Of a DNA stretch of 6,185 nt, positions 1 through 6,117 are shown in pieces (positions within the stretch are counted from its first letter, which is position 1; every line of letters begins with the position of its first letter). The notes beneath the pieces were generated by a model. That model had not been told where the DNA came from and searched no databases. It saw only the letters and a program-made list of their open reading frames with translations. Source of the stretch: Porticoccaceae bacterium (GTDB lineage: Bacteria > Pseudomonadota > Gammaproteobacteria > Pseudomonadales > Porticoccaceae); NCBI GenBank assembly GCA_023255165.1, contig JALRJD010000327.1, forward strand, positions 1-6,185. The letters are read 5' to 3'. The position numbers and the translations under genes are program-made.

Positions 1-2
1 TC

Positions 3-53
3 GATGAAGTGATTCGGATTCGCACCGGCGAGACTGGCGAACAGGCGGTTTAA
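3..53 (+). CDS. C-terminal end of an unidentified protein (5'-truncated by window edge)
   Basis: Only one plus-strand frame is open from the window edge. It reads DEVIRIRTGETGEQAV and ends at TAA 51-53. The other two plus frames hit TGA within the first 12 bases. Codon choice (GGC, CGC, ACC, GCG, CAG) matches the genes that follow, which supports real coding. In Pseudomonas-like genomes the gene before dsbC is usually xerD, but this tail does not look like a XerD C-terminus, so I do not name it. Sixteen residues are too few to assign a family. It could still be a chance open frame. Confidence 0.4.
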   Translation, partial: DEVIRIRTGETGEQAV

Positions 54-105
54 GCGCCGCCTTCCTGTCGGTTATCGCAGCGCTAAAAGCACTAACAGCA
101 ACAGC

Positions 106-110
106 AGGGA
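106..110 (+). promoter_or_regulatory. Ribosome binding site (AGGGA) that favours the second dsbC ATG
   Basis: AGGGA ends 11 bases before the ATG at 122. For the earlier in-frame ATG at 110 the same motif would overlap the start codon, which is unworkable. The spacing to 122 is slightly long but usable. No other purine-rich Shine-Dalgarno-like stretch lies just upstream of either start. Confidence 0.5.
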
Positions 111-121
111 TGTTCTCTAAT

Positions 122-883
122 ATGCATTTTTACCAATCCAAAGCAGGCAAGGTTGCGCTGTTGCTCGCGCTGTTTATCTCGGCTGTCAGTTCTGTGCAGA
201 TGGCCGCGGCGGCCAGTGAAAAAGAGATTATCGCCAACCTCACTTCCGCGCGCCCCGATCTCAAGTTTGAGATTGTCGGCGACGCTGTGCTGCCCGGCTT
301 CTATCTGGTGCAGGTGCAGGGCGGCCCGCTGCTCTATGCCTCAGACGATGGCCGCCACTTCTTTGATGGCAACCTCTACCAGATTGCCAACAACCAGTTT
401 GTCGATGTGCGCGAGCTGGGCCTGATAAAAATGCGTCGCGATCTGCTGGCCACGCGCCGAACCGATGACATGATTATTTTTAAACCGGACGGGCCAAGTA
501 AAGCGATTATCAATGTGTTTACCGATGTCGACTGTGGCTACTGCCGCAAGCTGCACAATGAAGTGCCGCAGTTAAATGCCATGGGCATCGAAGTGCGTTA
601 TCTGGCGTTTCCGCGTGCCGGACTAGAATCGGACTCTTTCGACAAGATCGCCACCGCCTGGTGTTCCGACACGCCGCAACAGGCGCTCACCGATCTGAAA
701 AATGGCAAGAAGCTGCCGAACAATGTCTGCCCCGGCAATCCGATTGCCGAGCATTACCGCCTTGGTGGCTCGATGGGTGTCAGCGGCACACCGGCGATTG
801 TACTGATGGATGGAACCATGATTCCGGGTTACCGCCCGGCAGAGGATTTTGCCCAGATGTTTGGTCTCGATGCGGCCAACTGA
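122..883 (+). CDS. dsbC: Periplasmic thiol:disulfide isomerase DsbC
   Basis: DsbC reshuffles wrong disulfide bonds in periplasmic proteins as a homodimer. In the known pathway it is kept reduced by the membrane protein DsbD. From the ATG at 122 the protein has 253 residues, close to the family's usual length. It opens with a Sec signal peptide: lysines at 7 and 10, a hydrophobic stretch (VALLLALFISAV) and a likely signal peptidase site after the alanine run near residue 31. An N-terminal dimerisation domain follows (roughly 32-95). The thioredoxin-fold domain has the active site C-G-Y-C at residues 138-141 (bases 533-544) and the cis-proline loop GVSGTP ending at residue 224. Cys181 and Cys203 match the second, structural disulfide of E. 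coli DsbC. An in-frame ATG at 110 would add four residues but has no usable ribosome binding site. The hom promoter follows in the 130-bp gap downstream, so dsbC is probably not strictly tied to hom-thrC. Confidence 0.95.
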   Translation: MHFYQSKAGKVALLLALFISAVSSVQMAAAASEKEIIANLTSARPDLKFEIVGDAVLPGFYLVQVQGGPLLYASDDGRHFFDGNLYQIANNQFVDVRELGLIKMRRDLLATRRTDDMIIFKPDGPSKAIINVFTDVDCGYCRKLHNEVPQLNAMGIEVRYLAFPRAGLESDSFDKIATAWCSDTPQQALTDLKNGKKLPNNVCPGNPIAEHYRLGGSMGVSGTPAIVLMDGTMIPGYRPAEDFAQMFGLDAAN

Positions 884-941
884 TCGCGCACCAATATCAG
901 CTTAAAAGCCGCCTCATTCACGATTATCAGCGCCCTTCGCA

Positions 942-970
942 TTGACAGGGGGCGGTCCGCCATTTACTGT
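942..970 (+). promoter_or_regulatory. Sigma70-type promoter of hom-thrC
   Basis: TTGACA at 942-947 is a perfect -35 consensus. It is followed after exactly 17 bp by TACTGT at 965-970, which keeps the three most conserved -10 bases (T, A and final T). The expected transcript start is near 977, giving a leader of about 37 bases before the hom start. That leader is too short for a classical threonine attenuator, and I see no run of Thr or Ile codons followed by a terminator. Prediction from sequence only. Confidence 0.6.
951..961. repeat. Perfect 5+1+5 inverted repeat in the hom promoter spacer
   Basis: GGCGG-T-CCGCC is an exact dyad between the -35 and -10 hexamers of the hom promoter. The position would suit a repressor operator. 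A one-base centre means it would have to open to a three-base loop with a 4-bp stem to form a hairpin, so it is a poor terminator for dsbC. At this GC content a short dyad like this can arise by chance. Confidence 0.4.
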
Positions 971-1002
971 TGCCGGTCATTTTAATCACTCATATTCAGT
1001 TC

Positions 1003-1008
1003 GGGGAA
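1003..1008 (+). promoter_or_regulatory. Ribosome binding site for the TTG start of hom
   Basis: GGGGAA lies 5 bases before the TTG at 1014. It is a purine-rich Shine-Dalgarno-like site (one G-U wobble against the anti-SD core). Together with protein family length it selects TTG 1014 over the upstream in-frame TTG at 942, which lies inside the promoter -35. Confidence 0.65.
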
Positions 1009-1013
1009 ACACC

Positions 1014-2321
1014 TTGAAATCGGTCCATATTGGTATCTGCGGTCTCGGCACAGTGGGCTCGGGAACACTTAATCTGCTGCAGCGCAATGCCCAATTAATC
1101 AACCCGCGAGCCAACTGCGAAATTATTGTTTCCCAGGTTGGCGCACGCCGCGACAACCCCAACTGCGACACGTCCTCTTTACAGGTCTCGCGCGATATTT
1201 TTGATGTCGCCAAAAACCCGGAAATCGATATTGTTGTCGAGCTGATCGGCGGCACTACTGTAGCCCGCGATCTGGTGATGACCGCGCTGGAAAATGGCAA
1301 ACATGTCGTCACTGCCAACAAGGCATTGATTGCCGAACATGGCATGGAAATTTTTGCCACTGCCGAGCAGCGCAATCTGATGGTTGCCTACGAAGCCGCT
1401 GTGGCCGGTGGCATTCCGATTATTAAAGGTCTGCGTGAAGGCCTGGCTGGCAATCGGGTGAATTGGCTGGCCGGTATTATCAACGGCACCACCAACTTTA
1501 TTCTCTCCGAGATGGACAGCAAAGGTCGCGAGTTTGCCGATGTGCTTAGCGAAGCGCAGCAAAAAGGTTACGCCGAAGCCGATCCCACTTTCGATGTGGA
1601 AGGCATCGATGCCGCGCACAAACTGGTGATTCTGGCATCGCTGGCCTTTGCTATTCCCCTCGATACCCAGCCTGTCTTTACCGATGGCATTACCCAACTG
1701 CACCCGCAGGATGTCGCCTATGCCCGCGAGCTGGGTTATGCGGTGAAACATCTTGGTATTGCACGCCGGACTGACGAGGGCGTCGAGCTGCGAGTGCACC
1801 CGACACTGGTGCCCCAGAGCTGCCTGATCGCCGAAGTGGATGGTGTGCTGAATGGCGTGATGGTCAGTGCCGACGCCGTTGGCACCACCATGTTTTATGG
1901 CCCGGGTGCAGGCGCTGCACCGACTGCTTCATCCGTGGTAGCCGATATTATTGACGTGGCGCGCGCCATGCACAGCGACCCCCAGAGTTGGGTGCCGGCG
2001 CTGGGTGTGCCCACCGCCGCGATCAAGCCGTGTCGGATTCTCGATATTCAAGAGATTGAAACCAGCTTTTATATGCGCTTCTCGGCTCTCGACAAGCCCG
2101 GCGTGCTGTCGAATATCACGCGCATTATGGCCGACGCCAGCATCAGCATCGAAGCCATTATCCAGCGCGAGCAGCCGGCTACCGAAGAGTATGTGAACGT
2201 GATTATTCTCACCAGCGTCACCCGTGAGAGTGCGCTCGACGCCGCTGTCGAACGCATCGAAGCCCTGGACACTGTGCGTGACTCGGTGACCTTTATTCGT
2301 GTCGAACATCTGGACCAGTAA
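1014..2321 (+). CDS. hom: Homoserine dehydrogenase (monofunctional, ACT domain)
   Basis: This cytoplasmic enzyme reduces L-aspartate 4-semialdehyde to L-homoserine with NAD(P)H, the branch point to threonine and methionine. From the TTG start (read as Met) it has 435 residues, the usual size of the single-function enzyme; it has no aspartokinase fusion like E. coli ThrA. The Rossmann motif G-L-G-T-V-G is at 10-15. The family signature A-G-G-I-P-I-I-K to N-G-T-T-N-F-I-L spans about 131-164. Lys103 (in TANKALI) and Asp199/Lys203 (in GIDAAHK) match the known catalytic residues. A C-terminal ACT domain (about 353-431, starting SFYMRFSALDKPGVLSNI) suggests feedback control, by threonine in characterised relatives. 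The start is chosen because GGGGAA precedes it at 5 bases and because family members begin only a few residues before the GxGxxG motif. A longer frame back to 942 would run through the promoter. Its stop touches the thrC ATG. Confidence 0.97.
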   Translation: MKSVHIGICGLGTVGSGTLNLLQRNAQLINPRANCEIIVSQVGARRDNPNCDTSSLQVSRDIFDVAKNPEIDIVVELIGGTTVARDLVMTALENGKHVVTANKALIAEHGMEIFATAEQRNLMVAYEAAVAGGIPIIKGLREGLAGNRVNWLAGIINGTTNFILSEMDSKGREFADVLSEAQQKGYAEADPTFDVEGIDAAHKLVILASLAFAIPLDTQPVFTDGITQLHPQDVAYARELGYAVKHLGIARRTDEGVELRVHPTLVPQSCLIAEVDGVLNGVMVSADAVGTTMFYGPGAGAAPTASSVVADIIDVARAMHSDPQSWVPALGVPTAAIKPCRILDIQEIETSFYMRFSALDKPGVLSNITRIMADASISIEAIIQREQPATEEYVNVIILTSVTRESALDAAVERIEALDTVRDSVTFIRVEHLDQ

Positions 2322-3719
2322 ATGAAATATATCAGTACCCGTGGCGGCGTTGAGCCACAAGATTTTGAAGATGTTGTGCTCACCGGACTGGCGCCGGACG
2401 GCGGCCTGTTTGTGCCCCAGCAATTGCCGGTATTCAGTCAGGAAGAAATTGCCTCCTGGGCCGGGCTCTCGTATCAGCAACTGGCTCTGAAAATCATCAG
2501 CCCATTTGTTGCCGGTGCGATTCCGGAGGATGACCTCAAACAGCTGATCGACAAGTCCTATGCAACTTTCCGCCACGGTGGCATTGCGCCGCTGATCCAG
2601 ACCGGCCACAACGAGTGGATTATGGAGCTGTTCCATGGCCCCACTCTGGCGTTCAAGGATTTTGCGCTGCAGTTTTTGGGTCATCTGCTCGATTACATTC
2701 TTGCCAAGCGTGGGCAAAAAGTGGTGATTATGGGCGCCACATCCGGCGATACCGGCTCGGCGGCGATCGAAGGCTGCCGCCGCTGTGAGAATATCGATAT
2801 CTTTATTTTGCACCCGTACAACCGCGTGTCGGACGTGCAGCGTCGCCAGATGACCACCGTGCTGGCTGACAATGTTCACAATATTGCCATGCATGGCAAT
2901 TTTGATGACTGCCAGAATATGGTCAAGGCGAGCTTTGCCGACCAGTCATTCCTGCCCGAAGGTCGCCAGCTGGCGGCGGTAAACTCGATTAACTGGGCGC
3001 GTATTATGGCTCAGATCGTCTACTATTTTTGGGCTTCGCTGTCGCTCGGCGGGCCGCAGCGCAAAGTGTCATTCTCGGTGCCAACCGGAAACTTCGGCGA
3101 TATTTTTGCTGGCTATCTGGCCCATAAAATGGGTCTGCCGATCGAGCAGTTGGTGATCGCCACCAACCAAAACGATATTCTGCACCGCTGCATCAGCGAC
3201 AATGATCACAGCACCCGACCGCTGGAACAGAGTCTGGCGCCGAGCATGGATATTATGATTTCCAGCAACTTTGAGCGCCTGTTGTTTGATCTTTACGATC
3301 GCGATGGCGCTGCTATTGCAGAGTTAATGAAAGATGCCAAAGCGGGCCATATGAATCTGAGCGATGCGGCGCTGAGCGAAGCGCGCAAGTTGTTTTCCAG
3401 TTATCGCTGTGACGACAGTGGCATGGTGGAGATGATTCGCAGTGTCTATCAGCAGAGCGATTATTTGATGGATCCGCACACCGCGATTGGCCTCGATGCC
3501 GCCCGTCACTGCCGCCTGAATCAAGAGACGCCAATGATCACCCTGGCCACCGCGCACCCGGCGAAATTCCCGGATGCGGTCAAGCGCGCTGGTTACCCTC
3601 ATGATCCTGAGTTGCCGACCCATATGGCGGATCTGTTTGAAAAAGAAGAGCGCTACACGGTGCTGGATAATGACCAGCAAGCTGTGCAGGCATTTATCGC
3701 CGGGCATATTAGCGCTTGA
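2322..3719 (+). CDS. thrC: Threonine synthase (PLP-dependent)
   Basis: ThrC converts O-phospho-L-homoserine and water to L-threonine and phosphate, the last step of threonine synthesis in the cytoplasm. The 465-residue protein matches the longer Pseudomonas-type form (E. coli ThrC is about 428). It starts MKYISTRGG, typical of the family. The PLP-binding lysine is Lys112 in LAFKDFALQ (bases 2655-2657). G-A-T-S-G-D-T-G-S at 138-146 and P-T-G-N-F-G-D at 254-260 are the conserved cofactor and phosphate-binding loops. The ATG follows the hom TAA with no gap (TAAATG), and no strong ribosome binding site precedes it, so translation is probably coupled to hom. No thrB is present here; the kinase must be elsewhere. 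The stop codon lies in the first unit of a 16-bp tandem repeat. Confidence 0.97.
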   Translation: MKYISTRGGVEPQDFEDVVLTGLAPDGGLFVPQQLPVFSQEEIASWAGLSYQQLALKIISPFVAGAIPEDDLKQLIDKSYATFRHGGIAPLIQTGHNEWIMELFHGPTLAFKDFALQFLGHLLDYILAKRGQKVVIMGATSGDTGSAAIEGCRRCENIDIFILHPYNRVSDVQRRQMTTVLADNVHNIAMHGNFDDCQNMVKASFADQSFLPEGRQLAAVNSINWARIMAQIVYYFWASLSLGGPQRKVSFSVPTGNFGDIFAGYLAHKMGLPIEQLVIATNQNDILHRCISDNDHSTRPLEQSLAPSMDIMISSNFERLLFDLYDRDGAAIAELMKDAKAGHMNLSDAALSEARKLFSSYRCDDSGMVEMIRSVYQQSDYLMDPHTAIGLDAARHCRLNQETPMITLATAHPAKFPDAVKRAGYPHDPELPTHMADLFEKEERYTVLDNDQQAVQAFIAGHISA

Positions 3720-3757
3720 GATTTTCAGCGCCTGAGTTTTCCGCGCCTGAGGTTTTC
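3711..3757. repeat. Degenerate 16-bp tandem repeat, three units, in the convergent gap
   Basis: Units are AGCGCTTGAGATTTTC (3711-3726), AGCGCCTGAGTTTTCC (3727-3742) and GCGCCTGAGGTTTTC (3743-3757), followed by a partial AGC. Unit 1 includes the thrC stop TGA at 3717-3719. The array ends 3 bases before the minus-strand stop at 3761-3763. GCGCT (3712-3716) can pair with AGCGC (3727-3731), giving a weak hairpin followed after 5 bases by TTTT. No strong rho-independent terminator is visible for either converging gene, so this array may be all there is. Confidence 0.7.
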
Positions 3758-3760
3758 AGC

Positions 3761-5881
3761 CTAAATCGCAACCACTCTAACGGGCACGCCATTTAATGCC
3801 GCATTGCCACTGGCCTGATCGATAAGCTTGTTATCGGTCAGGTCATTGCAGCTGACACCATCCTGCTCCACCGCAATTCCCAAACTGACACCTTCGCGCT
3901 TGTGTCCCCAACCATGGGGCAGACTGACCACGCCGGGCATTACCTCATCGCTGGCCAAAACCTGAGTTTCCACTGCGCCGACGCGAGACTCAATGCGCAC
4001 CTGCGCCTGGTCTTGCAGCTGCCTGGCGGCCAGGTCATCCGGGTGCATCAGCAACTGCCAGCGAGGCTTACCTTTAACCAGTCGATGTGAGTTATGCATC
4101 CAGGAATTATTGCTGCGAATATGGCGACGTCCAATCAGCAGCAGTTCATCCGCCTTAGTCGGCGCGCCGGTCTCGGCGAGGCGGGCAATATCCTGCAACA
4201 GATAATCGGCCAGCAGATGAATTTTGCTGTCGGCGGTGCACAACCGTTCGCGCAAGCTCGGTTCGAGGGGGCCTATATCCAGCCCGTGGGGATGCTGTTT
4301 AATTTTATCCAGCGTCAGCTCAAGACGGTGACCGGCCGCGGCGCTGTAAGGCCCGCGCTGAATACCCATATCGATAAGCAGGTCCGGAGAGGGCAGCGGT
4401 TTGAGCGTCATGCCCTTACGCGCGGCAATCGCCAGCCCCAACTGATTAAAAATTTCCCAGTCGTGTTTGCTGTCAGCGGCGGGCTCGAATACCGCCTCGT
4501 TGAAGCGCGCTGTGTTGTGCACCGCCAGACGGTGGAAAGCAATGTCGTAGTGGTCGTGCTCAAGGGCGCTGGTGGGCGGCAGAATGATATCCGCATGTTG
4601 CGTGGTTTCATTGATATAGAAATCCACACAGACCATAAAATCGAGCCCGCTCAGAGCAGCATCCATCTGCTGACCATTGGGCGCCGACAACACCGGGTTG
4701 CCCGCCGTGGTAATCAGGGCGCGGATCTGTCCTTCGCCCTCGGTGAGCATCTCCTCGGCCATCACCGTGGCGGGAAGCTCACCGGCAAATTCCGGCAGAC
4801 CACTGACACGACTGTGAAAGGCGGCAAAATGACCGGCGCCAGATTCACCTGGCTTGACATAACCAAAGGCTGGCGACGACAGCATCATGCCGCCGCGCAC
4901 ATCCAGCGAGTTGGTGAGAATATTAATAATCTGGATCGCCCACTGACACAGCGTGCCAAACACCTGTACCGAAACACCCATGCGGCCATAGCAGACCGCA
5001 CCTTCAATCGTTGCCATATCGCGGGCCAACTGCCGCACCTGTTCTGCCGCAATGCCAGTGCGCTGTTCTGCGAGTTCAGGAGTAAAGGGCTGACAGGCAG
5101 TGCGGATATCATCGATCTCAGATAACAGGTCGCTGAGGTGGCCGGTATTCACCAGATCTTCGGCAAACAGGGTGTGGATCATCGCCATCAACAGATAGGC
5201 GTCAGTGCCGGGACGGATAAACAGATGTTGGTCGGCAATCTCGGCGGTTTCCGAGCGCCGCGGATCGATCACAATAAAGCGCCCACCGTGTTGCTGAATC
5301 GCCTTCAAACGTTTGGGCACATCGGGTACGGTCATAATGCTGCCGTTCGACGCCAGCGGGTTGCCGCCGATAATCAGCATATAGTTGGTGTGGTCGATAT
5401 CCGGAATCGGGATCAGTGACTGGTGGCCATACATGGTGTACGAAGTCAGATGATGGGGTAGCTGGTCGAGGCTGGTGGCCGAGAAATGGATTTTGGTCTG
5501 CACCGCTTTGCGCAACACACTGGCGTGGGTCATGCTGCCATAGTTATGTACGTTGGGGTTACCGGCAAAGAAAGCGACCGAGTCGGCGCCATGTTGTTCC
5601 TGCACTGCAACGATGCGCTCGGCGACGGTTTCGAAGGCTTCATCCCAGCTGATAGTTTCCCATTTGTCACCGCTGCGTTTGACCGGCTGACGCAGGCGGT
5701 CGGGGTCGGTGTAGATGTCCTGCATGGCGGTGCCTTTGGGGCAGATATAACCGCGGCTGAGGGGGTCCTGTTTGTCTCCTTTGATTGAGATTACCTGGTC
5801 GCCTTGGGTTTTGATCTCAAGGCCGCAGATGGCTTCACAGAGGTTGCAGGCTCGGTAGTGGGTTTTTATCTCAGCGGGCAT
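3761..5881 (-). CDS. Molybdopterin oxidoreductase (bis-MGD, one 4Fe-4S cluster), substrate unknown
   Basis: This is a 706-residue member of the DMSO reductase/formate dehydrogenase superfamily. An N-terminal iron-sulfur domain holds Cys12, Cys15, Cys19 and Cys47 (C-x2-C-x3-C-x27-C), a full 4Fe-4S set. Lys49 in CPKG fits the usual electron-relay position. The catalytic molybdopterin domain spans roughly 55-480, with cofactor-contact stretches such as IIGGNPLASNGS (about 170-181), VIDPRRSETA (204-213) and TTAGNPVLSAP (391-401). The C-terminal dinucleotide-binding domain (about 578-706) begins LLLIGRRHIRSNNSWMHN and ends near NDLTDNKLIDQASGNAALNGVPV. No twin-arginine or Sec signal is seen, so it should be cytoplasmic. 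The region where formate dehydrogenases carry Cys or selenocysteine reads SATSLDQLPHH (134-144), with no Cys, and there is no in-frame TGA; Asp139 or a nearby Ser could be the Mo ligand. No partner subunit is next to it. The start is supported by GGAGAG 7 bases upstream. The substrate cannot be told from sequence. Confidence 0.93.
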   Translation of the reverse strand: MPAEIKTHYRACNLCEAICGLEIKTQGDQVISIKGDKQDPLSRGYICPKGTAMQDIYTDPDRLRQPVKRSGDKWETISWDEAFETVAERIVAVQEQHGADSVAFFAGNPNVHNYGSMTHASVLRKAVQTKIHFSATSLDQLPHHLTSYTMYGHQSLIPIPDIDHTNYMLIIGGNPLASNGSIMTVPDVPKRLKAIQQHGGRFIVIDPRRSETAEIADQHLFIRPGTDAYLLMAMIHTLFAEDLVNTGHLSDLLSEIDDIRTACQPFTPELAEQRTGIAAEQVRQLARDMATIEGAVCYGRMGVSVQVFGTLCQWAIQIINILTNSLDVRGGMMLSSPAFGYVKPGESGAGHFAAFHSRVSGLPEFAGELPATVMAEEMLTEGEGQIRALITTAGNPVLSAPNGQQMDAALSGLDFMVCVDFYINETTQHADIILPPTSALEHDHYDIAFHRLAVHNTARFNEAVFEPAADSKHDWEIFNQLGLAIAARKGMTLKPLPSPDLLIDMGIQRGPYSAAAGHRLELTLDKIKQHPHGLDIGPLEPSLRERLCTADSKIHLLADYLLQDIARLAETGAPTKADELLLIGRRHIRSNNSWMHNSHRLVKGKPRWQLLMHPDDLAARQLQDQAQVRIESRVGAVETQVLASDEVMPGVVSLPHGWGHKREGVSLGIAVEQDGVSCNDLTDNKLIDQASGNAALNGVPVRVVAI

Positions 5882-5887
5882 CTTCTA

Positions 5888-5893
5888 CTCTCC
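5888..5893 (-). promoter_or_regulatory. Ribosome binding site of the molybdoenzyme gene
   Basis: On the minus strand GGAGAG lies 6 to 7 bases before the ATG at 5881. It is the best Shine-Dalgarno match in the window and confirms the annotated start. Confidence 0.75.
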
Positions 5894-5911
5894 GGTATTT
5901 AGTGCCTGGTC

Positions 5912-5917
5912 ATAGTA
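5912..5917 (-). promoter_or_regulatory. -10-like hexamer upstream of the molybdoenzyme gene
   Basis: On the minus strand TACTAT matches four of six TATAAT positions, including both leading bases and the last two. It sits about 30 bases upstream of the ATG. A recognisable -35 is missing: the best at 18 bp spacing is TGAATA (three of six). This suggests a weak or activator-dependent promoter if it is one. Confidence 0.4.
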
Positions 5918-5927
5918 ACCGATCGGT
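5918..5927. promoter_or_regulatory. Perfect palindrome ACCGATCGGT, candidate operator
   Basis: The 10-bp sequence is its own reverse complement. It directly abuts the -10-like hexamer on the side expected for the promoter spacer, so a bound protein would block RNA polymerase. ACCG-type palindromes of this kind are common in operators of TetR-family repressors. No regulator gene is visible in the window, so the link is inferred from position and symmetry. Confidence 0.45.
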
Positions 5928-5946
5928 GTGGGAAATATTCACACAC
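5926..5946. promoter_or_regulatory. Interrupted 21-bp dyad, candidate regulator site
   Basis: The sequence has the symmetry GTGTG-n-GAA-n3-TTC-n-CACAC, with 8 of 10 arm positions matching. It overlaps the neighbouring palindrome by two bases and covers the place where a -35 would be for the minus-strand gene. It recalls a CRP site (TGTG...TCACA), but the half-sites are 7 rather than 6 bases apart and one half is TGTGG, so a CRP call is not supported. Confidence 0.4.
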
Positions 5947-5972
5947 GCGTTAAAAGTTTATGGCTGAGGGGT

Positions 5973-5993
5973 TTTGGGCTTTGACCTCCCAAA
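5973..5993. repeat. 6-bp inverted repeat TTTGGG / CCCAAA with 9-base loop
   Basis: TTTGGG at 5973-5978 pairs with CCCAAA at 5988-5993. A T-run begins only 8 to 9 bases after the plus-strand arm, and half the stem is A-T, so this is at best a weak terminator. No plus-strand gene ends here that would need one. Confidence 0.3.
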
Positions 5994-6044
5994 TAACTTA
6001 CTTTTTCACCACTTGCGGACATCTACTGTCAGTCTTTTTTATTT

Positions 6045-6082
6045 CGTCATTCTGAGGGAACGCAGAGACCGAAGGAATCCAT
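6045..6082. repeat. Interspersed repeat-like element (GTCATTCTGAG ... GGAATCCAT)
   Basis: The element starts CGTCATTCTGAGGG and ends CGAAGGAATCCAT. ATTC near the left end pairs with GAAT near the right end. This layout resembles short palindromic intergenic repeats that recur in many bacterial genomes with ends such as GTCATTCTGAGCG...GAAGAATC or GTCATTCCCGC...GGGAATCCAT. Family membership is by recall of the pattern, and no second full copy is in this window. Confidence 0.5.
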
Positions 6083-6096
6083 TTGGTTTTGTGTTT

Positions 6097-6117
6097 GGTT
6101 GGGTGGTTGGGTGGTTG
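6097..6117 (+). repeat. GGTTGGGT octamer tandem array (2.6 copies)
   Basis: GGTTGGGT occurs at 6097-6104 and 6105-6112, with a partial GGTTG at 6113-6117. The plus strand carries five closely spaced runs of two or three G, enough for a two-tetrad G-quadruplex. Slippage during replication could change the copy number. Confidence 0.7.

Noticed and set aside
1..53. XerD C-terminus expected from gene order
   Set aside because: The visible residues do not resemble the usual XerD ending, and 16 residues do not allow a call.
110..121. dsbC start at ATG 110
   Set aside because: The only AGGGA overlaps this codon, while it is acceptably spaced for ATG 122. The signal peptide is complete without the extra four residues. 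The choice is not certain.
884..941. Rho-independent terminator after dsbC
   Set aside because: No GC-rich stem followed by a T-run is seen; only the short direct repeat TATCAGC occurs twice (near 895 and 924).
942..1013. N-terminal extension of hom to the in-frame TTG at 942
   Set aside because: It begins on the -35 hexamer, has no ribosome binding site, and adds 24 residues ahead of a Rossmann motif that family members place within about 15 residues of the start.
971..1013. Threonine/isoleucine leader-peptide attenuator upstream of hom
   Set aside because: The predicted leader is too short and has no Thr/Ile codon cluster or terminator hairpin.
1929..2894. A 321-codon minus-strand open frame across hom and thrC
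   Set aside because: It runs antisense through the ACT domain of Hom and the PLP-lysine region of ThrC and has no family features of its own.
4094..5125. A 343-codon plus-strand open frame
   Set aside because: It lies wholly antisense to the molybdoenzyme, whose motifs are unambiguous. Its translation has no recognisable domain and is explained by codon bias of the opposite strand.
3761..5881. Formate dehydrogenase alpha subunit (fdhF/fdhA)
   Set aside because: The N-terminal cluster and overall fold fit, but the Cys/Sec-His active-site pair is absent, so a substrate-specific name is not justified.
5926..5946. CRP binding site
   Set aside because: The spacing between TGTG and CACA half-sites is 7 bases instead of 6 and one half-site is degenerate, so only an unspecified dyad is reported.
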